From assembly GCA_007693395.1 (NCBI GenBank), contig REDS01000067.1, positions 1-32,339 of the forward strand: a DNA stretch of 32,339 nt, written 5' to 3'. The stretch comes from Balneolaceae bacterium. GTDB lineage: Bacteria; Bacteroidota; Rhodothermia; Balneolales; Balneolaceae. Positions 25,718-32,339 of the stretch are shown here, in pieces. Under the pieces are notes generated by a model, which saw only the letters and a list, made by a program, of their open reading frames with translations, was not told where the DNA came from and searched no databases. Both the position numbers and the translations under genes were made by a program. Each line of letters begins with the position of its first letter. The stretch's first letter is position 1.

Positions 25718-26437
25718 ATGAAAGATAAAGTAGTACTTATTATTGGTGGCTCAGGTGGAATTGGGCAGGCCTGTGCAGATCTCTTTTCCAAGGCCGGCGC
25801 TAAAGTTGTACTTGCAGCAAGAAACAAGAAGAAAGCAGAAGAAAAAGCAAAACAGCTAAATGAGAACGGGGGCAATGCATATGTTATTGAAGTTGACGTA
25901 ACCGATCTTGCATCTGTTTCTGATATGGCCAGAGAGGTTACAGACAATCTTGGCGAAATAGATGTGTTAGTAAATGCTTTTGGGACAGGAATTATCCAGC
26001 CACTGCTCGATATTAAACCTGAAGATGCCAAAACCGTTTTCGATACCAATGTATATGGCACATTCTTAACCACACAAACAGTTGCCCGCTATATGGCAAC
26101 CGCAAAGAAGGGCAGAATTATTATGTTTCCGGGTATTCTTGGGAAGGCAGTGATGAAAAATACCTCGGTTTATTCGGCATCAAAATTTGCTATCACAGGA
26201 TTTACAAAGGCACTTGTAGAGGAGAACAGAAGGTCAGGAATTCAATTCTCACTGCTCTATCTGGGAGGTGTAGCAACCGAATTCTGGGACAATCCGGTTG
26301 TGGAGATGCGTGTTCAGAAAGATAAGATGCTCACTGCCGAAGAAGTTGCTAAAGCTGTCTATTACGCTGCCAGCCAACCCGGCCAGTCAGTGCTTAACGA
26401 ACTTGTTATTCAGCCCGAATCTCATCAAATGGTTTAA
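25718..26437 (+). CDS. Short-chain dehydrogenase/reductase with Gly replacing catalytic Ser
   Basis: This 239-residue SDR starts at the ATG at 25718 (MKDKVVLIIGGSGGIGQACA); an upstream start at 25676 would add a lysine-rich tail. The GGSGGIG cofactor loop (10-16), NAFG at 86-89 in place of NNAG, Asn111, and the YSASK active site (Tyr152, Lys156) are present. The Ser that normally sits 13 residues before Tyr lies in a GRIIMFPGILG segment, where this protein has Pro138-Gly139, so the catalytic triad is incomplete. It may be a non-catalytic homologue, use a neighbouring residue, or be a subfamily with an altered mechanism. A hairpin terminator follows. Substrate unknown. Confidence 0.85.
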   Translation: MKDKVVLIIGGSGGIGQACADLFSKAGAKVVLAARNKKKAEEKAKQLNENGGNAYVIEVDVTDLASVSDMAREVTDNLGEIDVLVNAFGTGIIQPLLDIKPEDAKTVFDTNVYGTFLTTQTVARYMATAKKGRIIMFPGILGKAVMKNTSVYSASKFAITGFTKALVEENRRSGIQFSLLYLGGVATEFWDNPVVEMRVQKDKMLTAEEVAKAVYYAASQPGQSVLNELVIQPESHQMV

Positions 26438-26474
26438 AAAATCACCATTTATAAAGAAACAAGCAGAAGTGATA

Positions 26475-26507
26475 CTTCCTCTTCTTCAGGAAGGGGAGGT
26501 TCTTTTC
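26475..26507 (+). terminator. Probable terminator after the SDR gene
   Basis: CTTCCTCTTC (26475-26484) pairs with GAAGGGGAGG (26490-26499), including two G-T wobbles, with loop TTCAG and then TTCTTTT. It is 38 bases after the SDR stop. Confidence 0.6.
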
Positions 26508-26596
26508 CAGCTACATATCTCGAAGTGACGTTGATTTATAAACATTCCAAAGAATCAGTCTTTCAGGCTCAAGATAATCATTACAGCCTTGATGAC

Positions 26597-27142
26597 TTAA
26601 TCGGTAATTGAATTGCCGTAACCCTCATGGGCGAGCATCCGGCCGGTTTCATCGTATGCTGCATCCTCAACCGGTGCCCATGTTCCAAGGCCATCAACGT
26701 AGCGGTTATACATACAGAATGCTGCTGCAATCAGAACTGTATCATGAATTTCCAGATCTGTTGCACCTTCATCTTTTGCGGCATCTATATCATCCGGGGT
26801 TACTTTATTCCCTAAGATTTGCACTTTCTCGGCGATGTTGAGTAGTGCGCGAAGTTTGGCAGAAATACTGGTGGTCTTAAAATTATTTTTAATATCCCTA
26901 AGGAGGTCAAGATCACCATCAATGTGGTGAGCTGCAGCTGCGCCGTGACAGGAATGGCAAAAATGGCATTCATTTCTGTATGAAACATGGGAAGCTATCA
27001 TTTCACGTTCGGCCGAGGATAGTGTGGAAGGTCCTCTCAAAAGTATTTCAGCAAGTTCATTTAAAGGCTTTGCAGTTTCAGGCCGGTAGTGCATGAGGCC
27101 TACTATTCCGGGAAGATCATTGTTTATGTTGATGTATGCCAT
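26597..27142 (-). CDS. AhpD-like carboxymuconolactone-decarboxylase-family protein
   Basis: This 181-residue protein starts at the ATG at 27142 (MAYININNDLPGIVG); four extra residues from 27154 are less likely. It has the AhpD-like motif EREMIASHVSYRNECHFCHSCHGAAAAHH with Cys59, Cys62 and Cys65, and His66. Proteins of this group form a disulfide between the motif cysteines and act as peroxidase-like or thiol-disulfide enzymes. The conserved Glu before the cysteines (around 45-47) fits. There is no signal peptide, so the two overlapping CxxCH strings are not haem sites. It is a single-gene unit; a terminator at 27226 separates it from lat upstream. Confidence 0.85.
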   Translation of the reverse strand: MAYININNDLPGIVGLMHYRPETAKPLNELAEILLRGPSTLSSAEREMIASHVSYRNECHFCHSCHGAAAAHHIDGDLDLLRDIKNNFKTTSISAKLRALLNIAEKVQILGNKVTPDDIDAAKDEGATDLEIHDTVLIAAAFCMYNRYVDGLGTWAPVEDAAYDETGRMLAHEGYGNSITD

Positions 27143-27220
27143 AGCGAATAACATGTTCGTGATATGTTTCTATTCAAGTCAAAGAAATGCTTTTTTCTTT
27201 ACAATTAAAATTACTTTGTA

Positions 27221-27247
27221 AAAAAAAAGCCGGAAATATCCGGCTTT
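27221..27247 (-). terminator. Rho-independent terminator after lat
   Basis: AAAGCCGGA (27226-27234) and TCCGGCTTT (27239-27247) form a perfect 9-bp stem with a four-base loop. The minus-strand side is followed by a T-run (A 27220-27228 on the plus strand). It sits 20 bases after the lat stop. Confidence 0.8.
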
Positions 27248-27267
27248 CAAAGCAAGCAATTATATTT

Positions 27268-28611
27268 TTAGCTCGCTACCGGACATTTTTCCAGAGCGGT
27301 TTTATAGCTTTTTTTGATGATTTCAAGGCCTTCATCAAGGTGCTCTTTTGTGATATTTAACGGCGGCCTGAAGCGAAGTGTATGAGTACCGCAGCCCAAA
27401 ATCATCAGTTGATTTGCCATACACTCCTTAATGATGGCGTTTCTTGCATGGGTATTCGGAAGATCTATAGCACAAAATAAACCTTCCCCGCGTGCATTAC
27501 TGAAATACTCGTGCTGCTGGGCAAGTTCTGACAATTTTTTCTGCAGATAGTTCCCGGTTTCATGAGCGTGGTTTACAAGATTATCTTCTTCTATCACCTC
27601 AAGAATTCTGTCGAAACGTACCATATCAACAAGGTTGCCGCCCCATGTTGAGTTTATTCGGGATGACACATGGAAGCAATTTGTTTCAATATCGTCAATA
27701 CGTTTGCTGGCAAGGATGCCGCATACCTGGGCTTTCTTCCCAAAGGCGATAATGTCGGGTTTTACGTAATGTTCATGTGCCCAAAATTTTCCGGTTAAGC
27801 CAACACCGGTTTGTACTTCATCATAAATCAGCAGGGCGTCATATTCATCAGCCAGATTTCGCAGGGCTTTGTGGAATTCCAGGCGAAAGTGATTGTCACC
27901 GCCCTCTCCCTGAATGGGTTCAAGAAGTATGCATGCAATATCATCCTTATGTGTTTCAAAATATTGCCGAGCCTGTGCGAGGGCCAGGTTTTCCTGCCTT
28001 TCAGTCTCTTCAATGCTCTCTTTTGTGAGCGGGAATTTCATAGCCGGATTGTGGATTCGAGGCCAGTCGAACTTCGGAAAATATTTAACTTTTGTTGGAT
28101 CTGTGTTCGTAAGGGATAGTGTGTATCCACTGCGTCCGTGAAATGCTTTATCGAGATGAAGTACTTTGTGGCCCTTTTCAGTTCGGTATCCTTTTCTGAA
28201 ATTTTTCTGAACTTTCCAGTCGAAAGCTACCTTTAAAGCGTTTGCAACAGCAACCGCTCCGCCGGATACGAAAAAGGTATATGGCAAATACTCTGGTATG
28301 CCAACCCGAGAAAAAGTTTGCACAAAATGTGCCATCTCTTCAGTATATACATCAGAATTTGAGGGCTTATTAATTGCAACCTGACCAAGTTTCCCTACAA
28401 AGTCTGGATCTCCCGCCATCCGATCATGATTCATTCCAAGCGGATTTGAGGCGAAGAATGTGAAAAAATCGAGATAGTTTTTTCCCGTTACAGAATCATG
28501 CAGATATGGGCCTTTGCTTTTTTTAAGGTCAAGAACCATCTCAAAACCATCAGCAAGAAGGTGCTTCTGAAGGGTGAGGCGTACATTATCAGGTGTTATG
28601 GTATTCGGCAT
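27268..28611 (-). CDS. lat: L-lysine 6-transaminase
   Basis: This PLP enzyme transfers the epsilon-amino group of lysine to 2-oxoglutarate, giving 2-aminoadipate semialdehyde, which cyclises to piperideine-6-carboxylate. The 447-residue protein matches the lysine-specific family: FFTFFASNPLGMNHD, GGAVAVANALKVAFDWK, HGRSGYTLSLTNTDP, EPIQGEGGDNHFR and the PLP lysine Lys292 in AFGKKAQVCGILAS. That last motif distinguishes it from ornithine and GABA aminotransferases. It is the second gene after rocD on the minus strand, 130 bases downstream, with its own terminator. Products could go to lysine breakdown or, with proC, to pipecolate. Confidence 0.93.
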   Translation of the reverse strand: MPNTITPDNVRLTLQKHLLADGFEMVLDLKKSKGPYLHDSVTGKNYLDFFTFFASNPLGMNHDRMAGDPDFVGKLGQVAINKPSNSDVYTEEMAHFVQTFSRVGIPEYLPYTFFVSGGAVAVANALKVAFDWKVQKNFRKGYRTEKGHKVLHLDKAFHGRSGYTLSLTNTDPTKVKYFPKFDWPRIHNPAMKFPLTKESIEETERQENLALAQARQYFETHKDDIACILLEPIQGEGGDNHFRLEFHKALRNLADEYDALLIYDEVQTGVGLTGKFWAHEHYVKPDIIAFGKKAQVCGILASKRIDDIETNCFHVSSRINSTWGGNLVDMVRFDRILEVIEEDNLVNHAHETGNYLQKKLSELAQQHEYFSNARGEGLFCAIDLPNTHARNAIIKECMANQLMILGCGTHTLRFRPPLNITKEHLDEGLEIIKKSYKTALEKCPVAS

Positions 28612-28741
28612 ATAGATGTCTGGTAGATGTTAAATTGTTTTGTAATGTCTAAGGATAAGAAAGTACAGTATCAAAAGACAAAGGCACGTATTGAAAAGTA
28701 AAAAAGTGAAGAAAATAAGGTGCAATGCAGAAGTTTTACTC

Positions 28742-30019
28742 TTAAGCTGCAAACGATAAAAAAGTTTTTCTGATAATGGCCACGCAGTCACGAAGTTGTT
28801 CTTCGGTCATTACAAGCGGCGGTGCAAACCGTATGATATTTCCGTGAGTAGGCTTTGCAAGAAGTCCGTTTTCCTTCAGCGCTACACAGATATTCCAGGC
28901 TGTACTGCTATCTGTTGAGTCGTTGATCTCAACAGCGTTCAGTAACCCTTTGCCCCGTACTGTTTTTAAGAGCTTGCATTCACTTTTTAACTGTTCCATC
29001 TCTTCTCTGAAAATCTTGCCAAGTTTACGAGCGTTCTGTGCAAGCTTTTCTTCAATTACTACGTCCAGAGCAGCCATTGCAATTCTACAAGCCAATGGAT
29101 TGCCGCCAAACGTTGAGCCATGCTGCCCCGGTTTAATGACATCCATTATACGGGCATCTGCAAGTACCGCAGAAACGGGATAAACACCACCGGAGAGCGC
29201 TTTGCCAAGAATGAGAATATCCGGACGGGAATAATGTTCTGGCTGACGCTCACAGGAAGATGAACAGGTACAATTACCGCATGTTGCTAAAAGACTGCCT
29301 GTGCGCGCAATTCCTGTTTGTATCTCATCACAGATAAACAGCACATTGTTTTCCTTGCAGAGTGAGGATGCTTCGCTAAGAAAATTCTCGTCCGGCACCA
29401 TAACGCCTGCTTCGCCCTGAATGGGTTCTACCAGAAAACCGGCAACATCTGGATCTTGTAAAGCGCTCTTAAGTTGTTGAAGATTGTTATACTCAATCTT
29501 AACAAAACCGGGAGTATAAGGGCCAAAATTGTTGTGAGCTCCTGAATCATTAGAAAAAGAGATTATAGTAGTAGTTCTGCCATGAAAATTATTAATACAG
29601 ACAATAATTTTTGCGTCACCTTCCGGGATACTTTTCACTTCATAACCCCATTTACGTGTAATTTTTATGGCCGTTTCTACAGCCTCAGCTCCCGAGTTCA
29701 TGGGTAAAACTTTTTCAAATCCAAACATTTCACATACATACTTTTGATATTCTCCAAGCACATTATTATAAAAAGCACGTGATGTAAGTGTAAGGGTTTC
29801 TCCTTGTTCTTTCAGGGCTGAGATAATTTTTGGGTGGCAGTGCCCCTGGTTAACGGCGGAGTAAGCCGAAAGAAAATCGAAGTAACGGTTGCCTTCAGGG
29901 TCCCACACAAAAACCCCTTCCCCCCTGGCAAGTACCACCGGCAACGGATGGTAATTATGGGCTCCATATCTGTTTTCAAGGGAGATTGCTTCTTTGGATG
30001 ATATCATAAAGTAGTGCAA
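28742..30019 (-). CDS. rocD: Ornithine 5-aminotransferase with a four-cysteine insertion
   Basis: This class-III PLP aminotransferase converts ornithine and 2-oxoglutarate to glutamate semialdehyde and glutamate. In the 425-residue frame (the start may be Met5) the motifs include [71 protein letters not shown] and the PLP lysine Lys273 in [17 protein letters not shown]. Between the QTGIARTG loop and the PDILILGKA strand there is an extra stretch with Cys247, Cys250, Cys252 and Cys256 ([10 protein letters not shown]) where typical enzymes have only a few residues. This could bind a metal or be a surface loop. rocD and lat sit together and probably share lysine/ornithine metabolism. Confidence 0.93.
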   Translation of the reverse strand: MHYFMISSKEAISLENRYGAHNYHPLPVVLARGEGVFVWDPEGNRYFDFLSAYSAVNQGHCHPKIISALKEQGETLTLTSRAFYNNVLGEYQKYVCEMFGFEKVLPMNSGAEAVETAIKITRKWGYEVKSIPEGDAKIIVCINNFHGRTTTIISFSNDSGAHNNFGPYTPGFVKIEYNNLQQLKSALQDPDVAGFLVEPIQGEAGVMVPDENFLSEASSLCKENNVLFICDEIQTGIARTGSLLATCGNCTCSSSCERQPEHYSRPDILILGKALSGGVYPVSAVLADARIMDVIKPGQHGSTFGGNPLACRIAMAALDVVIEEKLAQNARKLGKIFREEMEQLKSECKLLKTVRGKGLLNAVEINDSTDSSTAWNICVALKENGLLAKPTHGNIIRFAPPLVMTEEQLRDCVAIIRKTFLSFAA

Positions 30020-30088
30020 ATATTTTAATTCATTCAGAATTTGCTAAGATAGGTAAATGGCAACAAAATTTGGTGATTTCTGAAAACG

Positions 30089-30123
30089 AAAAAAGGCTCA
30101 ACTGTTTGAGAACAATTGAGCCT
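30089..30123 (-). terminator. Terminator of the initiator tRNA gene
   Basis: AGGCTCAA (30094-30101) pairs with TTGAGCCT (30116-30123), with extra inner pairing (TGTT/AACA), followed on the minus strand by six T (plus-strand A 30089-30094). It is 11 bases after the tRNA 3' end. Confidence 0.85.
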
Positions 30124-30134
30124 ATAAGTGATAG

Positions 30135-30207
<73 letters not shown>

Positions 30208-30387
30208 ATGTTAATTTTCAATAAATAAATACGGATTCAAATCTGCGTCCGCCTCAGGCGTATATCAACTCAGGATAAAAACTTTATTGGAAAATCCGCT
30301 TTGTATTGAGTTTTATAAATTAAGGAAAATTGTTTGCGAAGTCAATATGCTGAAGTGAGATAATCGACTTTGATGGCAATTGAGTAC

Positions 30388-32004
30388 TTAACTCTGCTCA
30401 ATGGATGTGAGAGGTATTGAGAATTTAAATGTTGTACCGGTTTTATTGCTTTTCAGGTCCATCTTGGCTTTCAGCTGTTGTGTAAAGCTTTGTACCAGCA
30501 TCATTCCCAGAGAATTACTTTGTGAGAGATCTATCTCATCAGGTATGCCTGTACCATCATCTTTTATGGTTAGCACAAGTGATTTTCCCTTCACTTTTGA
30601 TACTACTTTCAGTACCCCTTTGTCGGTGCTGTTAAATGCGTGTTTATGAGCATTTATCATGATTTCACTGATCATGAGTCCAAGCGGGATTGCGCGTGAC
30701 ATGTTAAGGTGTATATCATCTATATCATATATCAGTTCTATCTCTTTTCCTTCATCCAAAAACGACTCATGAGTTATTTCAGCAATCTGCTCGAGGTAAT
30801 ACTTTAAGCTTATATCAGTTAAATCGTTATTTTTATACAATGCTTCATGTGCTAGGGCCATTGTATGAATACGCGACTTTGAAACCTTCAGCAGCTTTAC
30901 GACCTCATCGTTGTCTATCATTGCTTCTTGCAGTTCGAGCATTCCATGTACCTGTGCAAGATTGTTTTTTACTCTGTGCTGAAGCTCTTTAAAAAGGATA
31001 TCTTTTTCTTTGAGAGATTTTTTTAACTTTTCCCGGCTTTCAAGCAAATCGCGTGTTTGACTTATCACTTCAGCGCGTAATGTTTTGTTCCAATTTGCAA
31101 GCAGGTAGATTGCTGTAAACCCTGTAATTACGATAAGTCCAATAGCGGTCCATGCAATAATTTCAAATGCCTCGAGTGAGCCCATCACATCTTGTGAGGC
31201 GATCATCTGCTGGGTTCCTATGATCTCTGCAATGTTAATTCGCCCAAGCTGATAGCCAGAAAAAATGAAAAGTGCCAGCGTAACAGCAACTGTAATTACA
31301 GAACCGTAAATCCACTTTATGGATACATTTCGCTCTTCAGGCAGTTTGAAATAAGTAGATTTAATCTCATCGATTTTTCTTGAAAACAGATATAGCAATG
31401 GGCCAACAATAATTATGGACTGAAAAAACATCCCTGTCCACCAGCTCTTCCAAACAGTTAGCATATCGGTTGCAGATAGTTGCTGAAAAAAGCTCCATAT
31501 AAACGACCCCATACTGCTTGCAAGGGCAGATAGAAATGAGACTACAACAAAAAGTACAACGCTTTTGAGGCTGCGCATTGAAAAGTCTACCCTGAAACTG
31601 TGATATGCTAATGCATAAAAACCCATTCCCATGATGAAGGAAAGACCCACAAGTGTTGCCCACATAACTTCAATACCTGATACGTAGGCAATAAAAAATG
31701 ATGAGAGATAGACAGGTATGAAACCCCACTCAAATCCTACCCAAAAGAGTAATAAAATACCGAGTATATACGCCGGGTTAAATACAAAATAGTCAACAAT
31801 TTCGATACGGCTGAGTGTTACAGATATAAAATCTTTCTCATAAATAAGTGCCGTTGAATAAAGTGCGGCTGCAATAAGTATCAGCCAGCCTGAAAATAGC
31901 AGATATACCCGGGGCGAAGAGAACGTATAGTTCGATAACAGATATTCAAATGATATTGGCTTCCATGTTACACCGCCATCGCCATTATGCACAGTGTTAT
32001 TCAT
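30388..32004 (-). CDS. Membrane sensor histidine kinase (HisKA_2 type)
   Basis: This 538-residue protein has an N-terminal sensor of about eight hydrophobic helices (roughly 33-300) resembling MASE1-type membrane domains, a short coiled linker (LLESREKLKKSLKEKDILF), and the phospho-accepting His343 in FKELQHRVKNNLAQVHGMLELQ, the HisKA_2 motif. The HATPase_c_2 domain includes MISEIMINAHKHAF (N box), KDDGTGIPD (G1) and GMMLVQSF (G2). HisKA_2 kinases often signal to stand-alone or two-component partners not next to them, and no response regulator is in the window. The signal is unknown. It is transcribed alone, toward the tRNA gene. Confidence 0.9.
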   Translation of the reverse strand: MNNTVHNGDGGVTWKPISFEYLLSNYTFSSPRVYLLFSGWLILIAAALYSTALIYEKDFISVTLSRIEIVDYFVFNPAYILGILLLFWVGFEWGFIPVYLSSFFIAYVSGIEVMWATLVGLSFIMGMGFYALAYHSFRVDFSMRSLKSVVLFVVVSFLSALASSMGSFIWSFFQQLSATDMLTVWKSWWTGMFFQSIIIVGPLLYLFSRKIDEIKSTYFKLPEERNVSIKWIYGSVITVAVTLALFIFSGYQLGRINIAEIIGTQQMIASQDVMGSLEAFEIIAWTAIGLIVITGFTAIYLLANWNKTLRAEVISQTRDLLESREKLKKSLKEKDILFKELQHRVKNNLAQVHGMLELQEAMIDNDEVVKLLKVSKSRIHTMALAHEALYKNNDLTDISLKYYLEQIAEITHESFLDEGKEIELIYDIDDIHLNMSRAIPLGLMISEIMINAHKHAFNSTDKGVLKVVSKVKGKSLVLTIKDDGTGIPDEIDLSQSNSLGMMLVQSFTQQLKAKMDLKSNKTGTTFKFSIPLTSIEQS

Positions 32005-32339
32005 TTGCAGTATGTGTTAAGAATATGAGCAATTTTTACAATAACTTACGAAGTAACCAGGCTTATATTCTGTAATGCCTGGTACCAAAAAAAGATAGTG
32101 TAGATGCTGTTCGAAGTAATGTAATTATTTCTATGACAAAATTTCGACCCTATAAATAAAAAATATTTTTGGTTAAAATATAGCCACTAATCAAATGTAA
32201 ATTCATTTAAATCTATGTTTATTGTATATATAAAAACATGTAGAGTAGTACATAAATACATATAAAGGGGGCTTTGAAAAACCTCATTTAAATTATGGTT
32301 TTATTTCTCAATAATTTTGGTTTTTTGTATCTTGTAAGC
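32005..32339. other. AT-rich region upstream of the histidine kinase
   Basis: No coding sequence is supported. An inverted repeat ACCAGGC (32056-32062) / GCCTGGT (32077-32083) lies about 50 bases upstream of the kinase start and could be an operator or weak hairpin. The remaining 250 bases are extremely AT-rich. The last bases, TTTTTTGTATCTTGTAAGC, contain a TATCTTG resembling the -7 box of Bacteroidota-type promoters and may lead to a plus-strand gene beyond the window. Confidence 0.4.

Noticed and set aside
26957-26980. Haem c attachment sites in the AhpD-like protein
   Set aside because: No signal peptide or membrane anchor is present, and the surrounding residues fit the AhpD motif.

Overview
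The window looks like a chromosomal segment of a marine or halophilic member of the Bacteroidota/Rhodothermota/Balneolota group, most like Balneolota (Balneola, Gracilimonas or Rhodohalobacter relatives). That placement is an impression from gene content and protein style: runs of small secreted lipoproteins, a collagen-like lipoprotein, lysine 6-aminotransferase beside ornithine aminotransferase, a fused aspartokinase-homoserine dehydrogenase, and a FadE-type acyl-CoA dehydrogenase behind a TetR gene. It has not been tested by a search.

Layout: 1-3250 holds a small RiPP-like orphan ORF, a short-chain dehydrogenase and a tandem universal stress protein (both minus strand), and a decayed collagen-like lipoprotein gene. 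3255-7080 is a same-strand run of six exported proteins, five of them predicted lipoproteins and two of those tandem paralogues, all of unknown function. 7218-8267 is a PA0069-type radical SAM protein with a striking 11-bp direct repeat immediately before its start. 8623-10515 is a tight thioredoxin-like / pdxH / trmB cluster. 10635-13733 is a TetR regulator and FadE acyl-CoA dehydrogenase pair. 14216-15025 (minus) is proC. 15323-20062 is the threonine operon thrA-thrB-thrC, followed by a HAD phosphatase and purL. 23217-25444 (minus) is a diheme cytochrome c gene split by a complete 1313-bp IS4-type insertion sequence with 17-bp inverted repeats and a 9-bp target duplication. 25718-27142 holds an SDR lacking the usual catalytic serine and an AhpD-like protein. 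27268-30019 (minus) is lat and rocD, then an initiator tRNA and a membrane sensor histidine kinase.

The genes are mainly housekeeping and amino-acid metabolism: aspartate to threonine, lysine and ornithine transamination, proline synthesis, vitamin B6, purines and fatty-acid oxidation. The accessory signal lies in the secreted-protein island, the two broken genes (2358-3006 and 23217-25444) and several non-coding structures. I found no CRISPR array, prophage or recognisable defence system. The most checkable unusual items are the IS-split cytochrome (its reading frame rejoins exactly when the IS and one target copy are removed), the doubly damaged collagen-like lipoprotein, the CarH/LitR-like 11-bp repeat operator, the four-cysteine insertion in the ornithine aminotransferase, and the SDR with Gly in place of catalytic Ser.
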